Shown piece after piece: positions 1-7,533 of a DNA stretch of 64,000 nucleotides. Under the pieces are notes generated by a model that worked only from the letters and a program-made list of their open reading frames with translations, had not been told where the DNA came from and did not search any database. Position 1 is the stretch's first letter, and the number at the start of each line of letters is the position of its first letter. Source of the DNA: G963663775 sp963664255 (GTDB lineage: Bacteria; Bacillota; Clostridia; Oscillospirales; Butyricicoccaceae); assembly GCA_963664255.1 (NCBI GenBank), contig OY760938.1:1736001-1800000 (forward strand), in the 5' to 3' direction. The translations under genes and the position numbers were made by a program.

Positions 1-60
1 ACAAAACAGATGCAACACAAAAGCGGCAGTATCAACACATCGGGATGGGGAGGAAAAAAT

Positions 61-1938
61 TTGAAGTCTGTGATTCGGGTGCAGGAAGACAAATGTGTGG
101 GATGCAATAAATGCATTACCTATTGTCCGATTCAAGAAGCGAATATATCCTATTTGCTGGACGGCAAAAGCAAAACGCGCATAGACGAAGATAAGTGCAT
201 CATGTGCGGCAAGTGTATCGAAGCGTGTGACCATGAAGCGCGGGATTATGAGGATGATACAGAAAAATTTATTCGAGATTTGAAAAGCGGCAAGGGGATT
301 TCCGTGATTTCTGCCCCTGCCTTAAAAACCAATTATCAAGACTATAAAAAAATTCTGGGATATTTGAGCACTTTAGGGGTAAAGGATTTTTACGATGTAT
401 CCTTTGGGGCGGACATCACGACGTGGGCATATTTGCGTGCGATTGAAAAATATGGGCTGGATTCCATTGTGGCACAGCCATGTCCCGCAGTTGTCAACTA
501 TGTGCAAAAGCACCAGCAATCGATTTTGGACAAGCTCTCGCCAATTCATAGCCCGATGATGTGCATGGCGATTTATATTCGGAAGTATCTGAAAAAAACA
601 GAAAATCTGGCGTTTCTTTCGCCTTGCATCGCGAAAACATCGGAAATACATGACCCCAACACAGATGGGCTCATTACCTACAATGTGACCTTTCAAAAGC
701 TGATGGAGTACATTAAAAGCAATAAAATCAATTTATCTGCGTATGCTGACCAGTCCTTCACCCAGGCTGCGTATAGCCTTGGAGAGATTTACAGCCTGCC
801 GGGTGGTTTGAAAGAAAACGTGTACCACTATGCCAAGGATGCATGGGTGAAGCAGGTGGAAGGGCAGGACCATGCATACCAGTATTTGGATGAATATAGC
901 GACCGTGTGAAAAAAAAGAAGCAGACGCCGTTGCTTATCGATGTGTTGAATTGTCCGTTCGGCTGTAATTATGGAACGGGAACGAGCAAGGATGTGGATG
1001 TGACAGAAATTGAACGAGCAACCAATGCTTTGCGGCAAGGCAAGCTGGGAAAGTATAAGTCCAACCCGAAAAAACTGCTCAAGCACTTTGATAAAAAACT
1101 GAAGCTGGATGATTTTGTGCGAAAATATACGGCAGAGCGTGTCCGAAAATATGAAAAACCGCCTGCACGTGAACTGGAACACATCTATACACAAATGAAT
1201 AAAACCACGGCAGAATCGCGCACGAAAAATTGCAGTGCCTGTGGCTATGGCTCATGCGATGCTATGGCAGAGGCCATTTATCATGGATATAACCACAAAG
1301 AGAATTGCATGGAATACAATGTGTATGAATCGGAGCGGGAAAAGGTTCGGATTGAACAGCAAAATCAAGAAATTACCGTCATGAATGAAAAGAAGGCGGA
1401 AGAATATACGGCGCTCACGGGTACGGTGAACGATATTGTGTCATCCATCCAGCGCGTGTCCGGCGCGACACAGGAAAACACAAAGAATATCCATGATATT
1501 GCATCGGATATTGAACGTTTGCGCAGTATGCAGGATGAATTGGATTATAAAGTTGCTTATATCAAAGAGAATATCGTAAATTTTGGAACAGTAGCAACAG
1601 AGATTATCTCCATCGCAGAGCAAACCAATCTGCTGTCATTAAATGCGTCTATTGAAGCGGCGCGTGCAGGGGAGGCAGGAAAAAGCTTTTCTATTGTGGC
1701 GCAGGAAGTCAAGAATCTAGCGGAAAAATCCAAGGTAGCCGCAAACTCGACCAAGGAAGATGAAGAAAAACTGCTGTGTGACATCAATGAAATTGTGGGA
1801 ATCACAGAAAAAGTAAACCAAGAGATTTTGCGCGTCAATGAATTTATCACTGCAATTTTAAGCAATACCAATGAAATCGCGGCGGAATATCAAGATATTT
1901 CGCAAAATGCAAATTCATTGCTGCAAGCATATGAGTAA
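61..1938 (+). CDS. Cytosolic H-cluster (FeFe-hydrogenase-like) / chemoreceptor-signalling fusion protein
   Basis: Probable redox or H2 sensor rather than a catalytic hydrogenase. Two CxxCxxC-type 4Fe-4S motifs at the N-terminus (about residues 10-55) are followed by an FeFe-hydrogenase large-subunit domain in which the four H-cluster cysteines can be placed: C141 in PCPAVV, C189 in SPCIAKTSE, and C298/C302 in NCPFGCNYG. A CSACGYGSC Fe-S motif lies near residue 400. The C-terminal ~150 residues form a methyl-accepting-type coiled coil with the hairpin-tip motif EQTNLLSLNASIEAARAGEA. No transmembrane segment is seen, so it should act in the cytosol. The start is placed at TTG 61 because GGGGAGG lies 7 nt upstream; an in-frame ATG at 10 has no ribosome site. 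Length is then 625 aa. A hairpin terminator follows. Domain identities are firm; the sensing role is inferred. Confidence 0.85.
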   Translation: MKSVIRVQEDKCVGCNKCITYCPIQEANISYLLDGKSKTRIDEDKCIMCGKCIEACDHEARDYEDDTEKFIRDLKSGKGISVISAPALKTNYQDYKKILGYLSTLGVKDFYDVSFGADITTWAYLRAIEKYGLDSIVAQPCPAVVNYVQKHQQSILDKLSPIHSPMMCMAIYIRKYLKKTENLAFLSPCIAKTSEIHDPNTDGLITYNVTFQKLMEYIKSNKINLSAYADQSFTQAAYSLGEIYSLPGGLKENVYHYAKDAWVKQVEGQDHAYQYLDEYSDRVKKKKQTPLLIDVLNCPFGCNYGTGTSKDVDVTEIERATNALRQGKLGKYKSNPKKLLKHFDKKLKLDDFVRKYTAERVRKYEKPPARELEHIYTQMNKTTAESRTKNCSACGYGSCDAMAEAIYHGYNHKENCMEYNVYESEREKVRIEQQNQEITVMNEKKAEEYTALTGTVNDIVSSIQRVSGATQENTKNIHDIASDIERLRSMQDELDYKVAYIKENIVNFGTVATEIISIAEQTNLLSLNASIEAARAGEAGKSFSIVAQEVKNLAEKSKVAANSTKEDEEKLLCDINEIVGITEKVNQEILRVNEFITAILSNTNEIAAEYQDISQNANSLLQAYE

Positions 1939-1952
1939 CGAGATTTAAACCA

Positions 1953-2000
1953 AAAATACGCCAATATAGGGGGAATCAACCCTCCTGTATTGGCGTATTT
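1953..2000 (+). terminator. Rho-independent terminator after the hydrogenase-sensor gene
   Basis: A long near-perfect inverted repeat (AAATACGCCAATA with TATTGGCGTATTT, plus GGGGG/CCTCC) begins 14 bases after the stop codon. The 3' arm itself ends in TTT. Confidence 0.75.
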
Positions 2001-2021
2001 CGACTAGAATACGTATAAAAA

Positions 2022-2048
2022 ATAAAAAAACACCCACAAAGTGAGTGC
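2022..2048 (-). terminator. Terminator of tRNA-Gly
   Basis: On the minus strand a 7-bp stem (CACTCAC with GTGGGTG, one G-U pair) and a TTT loop are followed by seven T residues, immediately downstream of the tRNA. Confidence 0.75.
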
Positions 2049-2052
2049 TTTT

Positions 2053-2128
2053 TGGAGCGGATGACGAGGCTCGAACTCGCTACCTCCACCTTGGCAAGGT
2101 GGCGCTCTACCAGATGAGCTACATCCGC
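2053..2128 (-). tRNA. tRNA-Gly (anticodon GCC)
   Basis: The 76-nt minus-strand sequence folds as a cloverleaf. The acceptor arm GCGGATG pairs with CATCCGC, the D-arm holds AGCTC...GAGC, the anticodon arm is CCACC-TTGCCAA-GGTGG with anticodon GCC, and the T-arm carries GTTCGAGCC. A CCA end is encoded. It has its own strong promoter and terminator and stands between two protein genes. Confidence 0.95.
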
Positions 2129-2162
2129 ATTTTTTTAGTTGATTTCCGTATCAACAGTTGTT

Positions 2163-2191
2163 ATTATATCAAAGCAGCATAGCATTGTCAA
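2163..2191 (-). promoter_or_regulatory. Promoter of tRNA-Gly
   Basis: Consensus sigma-A promoter on the minus strand: TTGACA, 17-bp spacer, TATAAT, ending about 35 bp upstream of the tRNA 5' end. Confidence 0.85.
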
Positions 2192-2273
2192 CACTTTTTC
2201 CGAAATCTTTTTGAGAGATTTGATGCAGCCCATTTGAGGGGGTGCCACCAACCGATAAACCGTCCTGTGTGCG

Positions 2274-2322
2274 CAGCACCTCTTAATCCGCAGTGCTTTC
2301 GCGCGCGGTGTAAGAGGTGCTG
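2274..2322. repeat. 12-bp perfect inverted repeat (possible structured RNA or terminator)
   Basis: CAGCACCTCTTA at 2274-2285 is repeated inverted at 2311-2322 around a 25-nt loop that contains GCGCGCG. Outer CCACCA (about 2245) and TGGTGG (2321) could extend the stem. It lies downstream of ppk1 in a 280-bp gap without a gene; no T-run follows, so its role is unclear. Confidence 0.5.
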
Positions 2323-2347
2323 GTGGGAGCATAGAAGGTACGACCGA

Positions 2348-2431
2348 AGCGCCTGTATGCATAACGGCGAATAGGCGTATCAAAAAAATCTTTCTCCGCT
2401 TCATCGGCTCTCGTTTATGAAGACAGGTTCT
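2348..2431. mobile_element. Internally deleted copy of a MITE-like repeat
   Basis: Both ends resemble the 16-bp terminal inverted repeat of the longer copy at 14,870-15,035 (consensus AGAACCTGTATTCATA). The interior also matches in part (ATAACGGCGAATAGGCGTAT, AAAAAAATCTTT, CTCGTTTATGA). Only 84 bp remain, so the middle has been lost. It sits in the 3' flank of ppk1. Confidence 0.55.
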
Positions 2432-2475
2432 AAAAAGCCTTTTCAAACGCTACGCCGTCTGCAGGGTGACCATCC

Positions 2476-4635
2476 TCAGCCTTTATGAAACAATGTACGC
2501 ATTTTTGTCCACAGACCTGTGGAAGATTTTTCGCTCGGCGACACCGTTGGAATTTTTCCAGCGTCCTGAATCGCTTGCTCGATAAAAAACTTTTGGCAAT
2601 CCACAGCGTTGTATTGTGCACCCTGCGGGTGAGAAAACGTTCCGTCTGGCTGCATGATACGTGCCTTGGTATTGTCATGCCACTGGATTTCCCAAATGTC
2701 TTCCAAGCGCTGCACAACTTCCTCCGCGTACACGGGACACGCAATTTCTACACGCTTTTGGGTGTTGCGTGTCATTAAATCGGCAGAACCAATATACATA
2801 CGGCGGCTTTCGCCCTTACCAAAGCAATAAATACGCGCGTGCTCCAAATATCGTCCCACAATGCTGTGAATCTCGATATTCTCCGTTTTGTCTTTGACAC
2901 CTGGCAGCAAACAGCAAATGCCGCGTACAATCAAGCGGATGCGCACACCCGCACAGGAAGCCTCTGACAGCCGTGTCAGCACATCACGGTCGGTTAAGGA
3001 GTTGAGTTTCATGCGAATTTCGCCTTGACCGCCCAGTTTTGCCACCGCAATCTCTTCATCAATCGCCGCAAGAATGCCAGCCTTTAAGCCGTTGGGTGCC
3101 ACCAAAAGACTGTTGTACTCGCCTTCGAGATTTCCAATCGCCATGTTTTTGAAAAATGCGGCTGCATCGGCGCCGATATTGGTATCTGCCGTCATAAGGG
3201 AAAGGTCCGTATACAGCTTAGTGGTCTTTTCGTTATAATTTCCGGTGCCGATTTGGGTGATGTACTGAATTTTATCGTGACTGCGGCGTGTAATCAAACA
3301 AATCTTGGAATGCACCTTGAACCCTTCAATACCATAAATCACACGGCATCCAGCATCCTCCAAGCGCTCTGCCCAGTCGATGTTGTTCTGCTCGTCAAAA
3401 CGGGCGCGCAGCTCCATGAGTGCGGTCACTTCTTTGCCGTTTTCCGCCGCTTCAATGAGGTAGCTGACCAGTTTCGAGGTGCTTGCCAAACGATAAATGG
3501 TAATGCGGATGCTGAGCACCGCGGGGTCAGCTGCCGCCTCTCGCAGCAGCTGCAAAAATGGCGCAATGCTTTCATATGGATAATGCAAGAAAATATCTTT
3601 TTTCAGCACCTGCGGCAAAATCGCTTCGCCCTGCTTGATGTGATTGGACTTTTGTGGTGTAAACTCGGGATAGGTTATGCGGAAGCCCTCGGGTAATTTA
3701 TCGCCAAGTCCAAATACATAGCCCATTTTTAAGGGTGCTTTGCTGAAAAAAACGCGTTCCTTTTGCATTTGCAGTCGCTCACAAAGTTCATCAATCATAT
3801 CTTGCGGCAGCTGCCCTTGTATCTCCAGACGCACCGGCGCCAATCTGCCGCGTTTTTTCAGAACTTTTTTCATGTGCAGGCGATAATCGTCATCGACATC
3901 GAAATTTTCATCTTCAGGGCTGATGTCGGCATTGCGCGTCACCTTAATCACGGCTTTTTCGGCAATGGAATATGCATTGTCGAAAATTTTCTCCGCAAAA
4001 TGCAGCAGAATCTCTTCCATCAGCACATATCGCACGCCGGCCCCTTCCAGCAGCACCATCGGCGGCAGGGCCTGCGCCATTGGAATGATACCCATGGCAT
4101 TTTGCTTGCCGCCTTGCAGCTTTAAAAGCACGTGCAGCACATTGTTGGTCAAATGCGGAAACGGATGGTGCATATCCACAATCTGTGGAGAAAGCACGGG
4201 CATCACATAATTTTCATAATATTTTTCAATGAATTTTTTGTCGCTTCCGGAAAGCTCGGTGAGATTGATGCGTGCCACACCAAACCCGCGCAGTGCCTGC
4301 TCCACCTCTTCAAAGGTGTGGTCGCGCCGGCGATACAACGGAATCAAATGCTTGAAAATCTGCGCTAATTGGTCCTGGGCACTCCAGCCGCTTTTGTTGT
4401 CAACGTGCTTTTCGTGCAGCATTGCAATATCGGTCAGGCTGCCCACGCGAATCATAAAAAACTCATCTAAATTGCTTTCAAAAATCGACACAAATTTCAA
4501 ACGCTCATATAGCGGCACGGTGACATCCTGTGCCTCCTCCAGCACGCGCTCGTTGAAGCGCAGCCAAGAAATTTCTCGGTTTTGTGTGTAGCTAATATCA
4601 TATTTTGCTTGGATTTCATCCAGATTTTTGTTCAT
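2476..4635 (-). CDS. ppk1: Polyphosphate kinase 1
   Basis: Makes and degrades inorganic polyphosphate by reversible transfer of the ATP gamma-phosphate. The 719-aa length and the four-part PPK1 layout fit the family: N-terminal NREISWLRFNERVLEEA and SIFESNLDEFFMIRVGSL, a middle head domain, and two phospholipase-D-like catalytic halves. The autophosphorylated histidine should be H442 in FKVHSK, with the second active-site histidine H599 in EHARIYCF. The start ATG at 4635 follows GGGGAGACAATTC. It is transcribed alone; no ppx gene is adjacent. No clear terminator is seen directly after it, only the inverted repeats described at 2274-2431. Confidence 0.95.
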   Translation of the reverse strand: MNKNLDEIQAKYDISYTQNREISWLRFNERVLEEAQDVTVPLYERLKFVSIFESNLDEFFMIRVGSLTDIAMLHEKHVDNKSGWSAQDQLAQIFKHLIPLYRRRDHTFEEVEQALRGFGVARINLTELSGSDKKFIEKYYENYVMPVLSPQIVDMHHPFPHLTNNVLHVLLKLQGGKQNAMGIIPMAQALPPMVLLEGAGVRYVLMEEILLHFAEKIFDNAYSIAEKAVIKVTRNADISPEDENFDVDDDYRLHMKKVLKKRGRLAPVRLEIQGQLPQDMIDELCERLQMQKERVFFSKAPLKMGYVFGLGDKLPEGFRITYPEFTPQKSNHIKQGEAILPQVLKKDIFLHYPYESIAPFLQLLREAAADPAVLSIRITIYRLASTSKLVSYLIEAAENGKEVTALMELRARFDEQNNIDWAERLEDAGCRVIYGIEGFKVHSKICLITRRSHDKIQYITQIGTGNYNEKTTKLYTDLSLMTADTNIGADAAAFFKNMAIGNLEGEYNSLLVAPNGLKAGILAAIDEEIAVAKLGGQGEIRMKLNSLTDRDVLTRLSEASCAGVRIRLIVRGICCLLPGVKDKTENIEIHSIVGRYLEHARIYCFGKGESRRMYIGSADLMTRNTQKRVEIACPVYAEEVVQRLEDIWEIQWHDNTKARIMQPDGTFSHPQGAQYNAVDCQKFFIEQAIQDAGKIPTVSPSEKSSTGLWTKMRTLFHKG

Positions 4636-4850
4636 GAATTGTCTCCCCTTAATCTATACAAACGAAATGCCAATATAGAATAGTATAGCATGGAAAGCAA
4701 TTTCCAGAAAGCGTGTTTTTGTAAATTCCTACACCGGAAAATGTTAAGTTTTTGTAAAATTAAAGTTCTGTATGTGGCATAGACTACGGTTTTTCGTCTT
4801 TTTTTGTGCGCAAAAACATGTAGTGGAGTAGGTATGTCCCTAAAAATGCA

Positions 4851-4879
4851 CAAAAAAGTCCACGCTCTCTGGCGTGGCT
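4851..4879 (-). terminator. Terminator of the 34-codon gene
   Basis: Minus-strand stem GCCACGC-CAGAGA-GCGTGG followed by ACTTTTTTG, 15-20 bases after the small ORF stop codon. Confidence 0.8.
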
Positions 4880-4893
4880 GCTTTGGGTGGTTT

Positions 4894-4998
4894 TCATTTT
4901 TCGCTATGGGTTGTTTCCTCTTCCTGTCCTTCAAAAATCAAGTCGTCGATGTCTTCGACCTTGCGTTTCTCAGACAGAACTCGATGCGGAATCTGCAC
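4894..4998 (-). CDS. Small 34-aa protein with its own transcription unit
   Basis: GTG-started reading frame of 34 codons, product beginning VQIPHRVLSEKRKVEDIDDL and ending in an acidic tail (EGQEEETTHSEK). Support is contextual: an unusually strong ribosome site (AAGGAGGGTGAG, 5004-5015), a good promoter 36 bp upstream and a rho-independent terminator directly after it. I recognise no family. It is charged, with no membrane segment or cysteine. It lies between ppk1 and the probable 6S RNA, all on the minus strand. It could be a real small protein, or a leader-like ORF of a short regulatory RNA. Confidence 0.6.
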   Translation of the reverse strand: MQIPHRVLSEKRKVEDIDDLIFEGQEEETTHSEK

Positions 4999-5034
4999 GG
5001 TATCTCACCCTCCTTCGGCTGAACTGTTTTTCAC

Positions 5035-5063
5035 AGTATAGCACAAAAGGCGTGTCGATACAA
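5035..5063 (-). promoter_or_regulatory. Promoter of the 34-codon gene
   Basis: Minus strand TTGTAT (5063-5058), 17-bp spacer, TATACT (5040-5035), followed by the strong ribosome-binding site. Confidence 0.75.
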
Positions 5064-5100
5064 AAAGGATTGTGTAAAAAAATTTTTTGTGCGTAAATTT

Positions 5101-5310
5101 CACTTAAAGTACCCCGCCGATGCCGTTGCAGCCTGATTAGTAACCTGCACGAGAGCAGGTGGGTTTCCTATCCATGTACGCTGCGCTTCCAACTTCCACC
5201 CGAAGGCGGGAGGCCTGCGCTTGTACACGGAAGAGTTTTCGGAATCCCGATACCAAATTGTGGGTTAAAAAAAGGCTGCTGTCAAACATGGCAGGGCAAC
5301 TCTTACATTT
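5101..5310 (-). ncRNA. ssrS: Probable 6S RNA
   Basis: About 210 nt on the minus strand that fold as one long irregular hairpin, as 6S RNA does. The closing stem pairs AAGAGT..CCCTGCC..GCAGCC with GGCTGC..GGCGGGG..ACTTT. There is a large central bubble with a small hairpin on its 3' side (ACCTGC-TCTC-GTGCAGGT). The apical stem GGGATTCC..CCGTGTAC pairs with GTACATGG..GGAAACCC, and the tip is CCCGCC-TTCG-GGTGG. It starts about 15 bp after the DUF1292 stop. No open frame explains this stretch. The identification rests on hand folding only; 6S RNA binds and inhibits housekeeping RNA polymerase. Confidence 0.6.
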
Positions 5311-5324
5311 GAGAGAATCGCGTG

Positions 5325-5603
5325 TTATTCTGCCTCGTAGGCTTCTTCCACGTGCTCCATAACTGCCTGATAAACACGGTCTGCAATTTCGTCATCTTCG
5401 ACAGATGATAAAATCTCCTCGCCGTCCTCCTCAACGATTTGCAGAATCACAACTTCTGCTTCGTCGTCCACAGCAAGTTCCGCCGGAATAAAGGCCAGAT
5501 AGGTTTCGCCGTCCATCTCAACCGTATCGATATGCTGAAACTCTTGTTCATTGCCGTCTTCATCGGTCAAGACTACATAATTATTGCCGAATTCCTCGCT
5601 CAT
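5325..5603 (-). CDS. DUF1292 family small acidic protein
   Basis: A 92-aa acidic protein of the DUF1292 (YrzB-like) family, widespread in Firmicutes and without a known function. Recognisable features are the opening YVVLTDEDGNEQEFQ, the LAFIPAE core and the very acidic middle. The start is set at ATG 5603 because AGGAGGTG lies just upstream (5608-5615); the open frame continues 25 codons further without a ribosome site. It has its own promoter at 5658-5686 and is followed within about 15 bp by the probable 6S RNA. Confidence 0.85.
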   Translation of the reverse strand: MSEEFGNNYVVLTDEDGNEQEFQHIDTVEMDGETYLAFIPAELAVDDEAEVVILQIVEEDGEEILSSVEDDEIADRVYQAVMEHVEEAYEAE

Positions 5604-5657
5604 AGTGCACCTCCTGGTTTGTGAATGCGGATTCTGTGCCGCGCTGTCTGTGCTTTT

Positions 5658-5686
5658 AGCATAGACCATTTTGCACATTTTTTCAA
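5658..5686 (-). promoter_or_regulatory. Promoter of the DUF1292 gene
   Basis: Minus strand TTGAAA, 17-bp spacer, TATGCT, with the ribosome site 40 bp downstream. Confidence 0.65.
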
Positions 5687-5830
5687 CACCTACACAAAAA
5701 ATATTTTTGGTAATTTGCTGTTTTCCTGGTTGCTTATTGCTTAAGATACCCTATCTTATGCCTCACTGTCAAGTGCCATGCGCAGATTTTTTGAACATCC
5801 CATTTTATTTTCAAAAAAGCAAAAAGACCC

Positions 5831-5860
5831 TTGACAGCGGCGGTTTTTCTCTGTTATAAT
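5831..5860 (+). promoter_or_regulatory. Promoter of infC-rpmI-rplT
   Basis: TTGACA at 5831-5836, 18-bp spacer, TATAAT at 5855-5860, followed by a leader of about 200 nt. Nothing else is seen in 5687-5830. Confidence 0.9.
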
Positions 5861-5867
5861 AACGAAG

Positions 5868-6020
5868 TACAAAAAAGCAGGGCTCCGTCCTCACCCGCCG
5901 CAATTTGCAATCGGGTTAACAGTGCATTGCGTTTCTCTGAAAAGCTATTCTATTCTGATAGCCACAGTTAGGAGACGTAGTCTGTATTGGAACGGATGGT
6001 ATCTGCCATCCGCTTTTTTA
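5868..6020 (+). promoter_or_regulatory. infC operon leader with attenuator terminator
   Basis: The 5' UTR ends in a strong intrinsic terminator (CGGATGG-TATCTG-CCATCCG then six T, 5993-6019) placed before infC. This matches the L20-leader type of autoregulation known in Firmicutes, where ribosomal protein L20 binds the leader and causes premature termination. Placement and terminator are seen; L20 binding is inferred from family knowledge. Confidence 0.75.
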
Positions 6021-6066
6021 TTTTCCCCTTTCGGGAACGAACTTTTATGTTTGGAGGTGCTCCCTT

Positions 6067-6612
6067 ATTAGCAGCATGGAACATCAGATCAATGAGGAAA
6101 TTCGCGACAGAGAAGTCCGTCTGATTGGCAACGACGGCGAGCAGCTTGGTATCCTTTCCTTGCAAAAGGCCCAAGCACTTGCTGATGAACGCGGACTGGA
6201 TCTCGTCAAGATTGCCCCGCAGGCACAACCGCCGGTATGTAAGATTATGGATTACGGCAAGTTCCGTTTCGAGCAGGCAAAGCGCGAAAAGGAAGCTCGC
6301 CGAAATCAGCATGTTGTCGAAATCAAAGAGATTCGCCTAACGCCCAACATCGATATTGGCGACCTCAATGTCAAAACCAATCGCGCACAAAATTTCCTAC
6401 GCGAGGGTAACAAGGTGAAGGTTGCGGTTCGTTTCCGCGGCCGAGAGGTAACCCATTCCTCGCTTGGACAGGAACTGCTCCTTCGTTTTGCAGAAGCCTG
6501 CAAGGAATCCGGCACGGTTGAAAAAACACCGAAGTTGGAAGGTCGTCAAATGATCATGTTCCTAGCACCGCTTAAGGATGCTGCCAAGGAGCCCAAGGAA
6601 AAGAAATCTTAA
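6067..6612 (+). CDS. infC: Translation initiation factor IF-3 (AUU start)
   Basis: IF-3 keeps 30S subunits free and checks the start codon and initiator tRNA. The N-terminal domain (INEEIRDREVRLIGNDGEQLG), the lysine-rich linker and the C-terminal domain (EIRLTPNIDIGDLNVKTNRA) are all present; about 181 aa. The ribosome site GGAGGTG (6053-6059) is 7 nt from an in-frame ATT at 6067 but 16 nt from the first ATG at 6076. ATT is therefore the likely start, as in many bacteria, where it lets IF-3 repress its own translation. If ATG is used the gene starts at 6076. First gene of infC-rpmI-rplT. Confidence 0.95.
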   Translation: MSSMEHQINEEIRDREVRLIGNDGEQLGILSLQKAQALADERGLDLVKIAPQAQPPVCKIMDYGKFRFEQAKREKEARRNQHVVEIKEIRLTPNIDIGDLNVKTNRAQNFLREGNKVKVAVRFRGREVTHSSLGQELLLRFAEACKESGTVEKTPKLEGRQMIMFLAPLKDAAKEPKEKKS

Positions 6613-6679
6613 AAAAACCATTGTCCGCACCCGTTTCCAGCTTTGGAGTTGGTGCGCAGCAAATGAGAGGAGAACCACC

Positions 6680-6883
6680 ATGCCCAAGATTAAAACGCAC
6701 AGCGGTGCGAAAAAGAGATTTTCTGTGACCAAGAGCGGCAAGATTAAGCGCGGCCATGCCGGCAAGCGTCATCTGCTCAACGGCCACGGCAAGACTGCCA
6801 AGCTGAAGCGCCATCTTCGCAAGGAAGGCTTTACGGATGCAACCAACACTGCACAGATTAAGCGTCTGATTCCGTACATGTAA
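6680..6883 (+). CDS. rpmI: 50S ribosomal protein L35
   Basis: Small basic ribosomal protein, 67 aa, beginning MPKIKTHSGAKKRF and rich in lysine and arginine, typical of L35. The start ATG at 6680 has AGAGGAG upstream. Second gene of the conserved infC-rpmI-rplT operon, so it is under the same leader control. The frame is open upstream but has no matching start signal. Confidence 0.97.
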   Translation: MPKIKTHSGAKKRFSVTKSGKIKRGHAGKRHLLNGHGKTAKLKRHLRKEGFTDATNTAQIKRLIPYM

Positions 6884-6927
6884 TCAATCATTCCCTACGA
6901 CACTGATTTTAGGAGGAACTAAGCAAT

Positions 6928-7281
6928 ATGGCAAGAGTCAAGGGCGCGATGATGACGCGCAAAAGAAGAAAGAAGATTTTAAAGCGTGCGAAGGGCTACT
7001 GGGGCGCAAAATCTACTCATTATAGAGTTGCAAATCAGGCAGTAATGAAGAGCCTGAAGTACGCTTACGTCGGCAGAAAGCAGAAGAAGCGTGACTTCCG
7101 CCGCCTGTGGATTACCCGTATTTCCGCAGCTTGCAAGATGAACGACATCAACTACAGCCGTTTCATGAACGGACTGAAGAAGGCTGGTATCGACATCAAC
7201 CGCAAGATGCTGTCTGAACTGGCAATCAGCGACAACGCAGCTTTCGTTGCACTCGTTGCAAAGGCAAAGGCTGCACTTTAA
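6928..7281 (+). CDS. rplT: 50S ribosomal protein L20
   Basis: 117-aa L20, beginning MARVKGAMMTRKRRKKILKR, needed for early 50S assembly and, in Firmicutes, the repressor of its own operon through the leader RNA. AGGAGG lies 12 bp before the ATG. Last gene of the operon, followed by a strong terminator. Confidence 0.98.
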   Translation: MARVKGAMMTRKRRKKILKRAKGYWGAKSTHYRVANQAVMKSLKYAYVGRKQKKRDFRRLWITRISAACKMNDINYSRFMNGLKKAGIDINRKMLSELAISDNAAFVALVAKAKAAL

Positions 7282-7295
7282 TTTTTGCATTTTTC

Positions 7296-7330
7296 AGAAG
7301 CATGATGCTGAGGTGTCATGCTTCTTTTTT
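7296..7330 (+). terminator. Terminator of infC-rpmI-rplT
   Basis: AGAAGCATGA / TCATGCTTCT stem with a 10-nt loop and a run of T. Confidence 0.9.
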
Positions 7331-7349
7331 ATATTTTTGTACAAAAATA

Positions 7350-7378
7350 TTTACTTTGCCGCCCATGCGTGGTATAGT
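7350..7378 (+). promoter_or_regulatory. Promoter of the pantothenate operon
   Basis: TTTACT, 17-bp spacer, TATAGT; about 150 nt of leader before panG with no obvious riboswitch. Confidence 0.65.
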
Positions 7379-7533
7379 CTTTTTCGGATGGCATTCCGAA
7401 AAGAAGCTATACCGCATCACGCATTATTTTTGAGTCTGGTGTTGTGCAGTTTTGCAGGATACCTTGGCAGCTTATATCCACAGGATGGAATAAGACTTCC
7501 GCTTCTCCTAATTCTCATTAGGAGGTGATATTT

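Noticed and set aside
4804..5096. Plus-strand open frames opposite the small minus-strand gene
   Set aside because: No ribosome site; the minus strand has promoter, ribosome site and terminator.
5159..5362. 67-codon plus-strand frame in the 6S region
   Set aside because: Lies in a strongly folded stretch and overlaps the end of the DUF1292 gene; no start signals.
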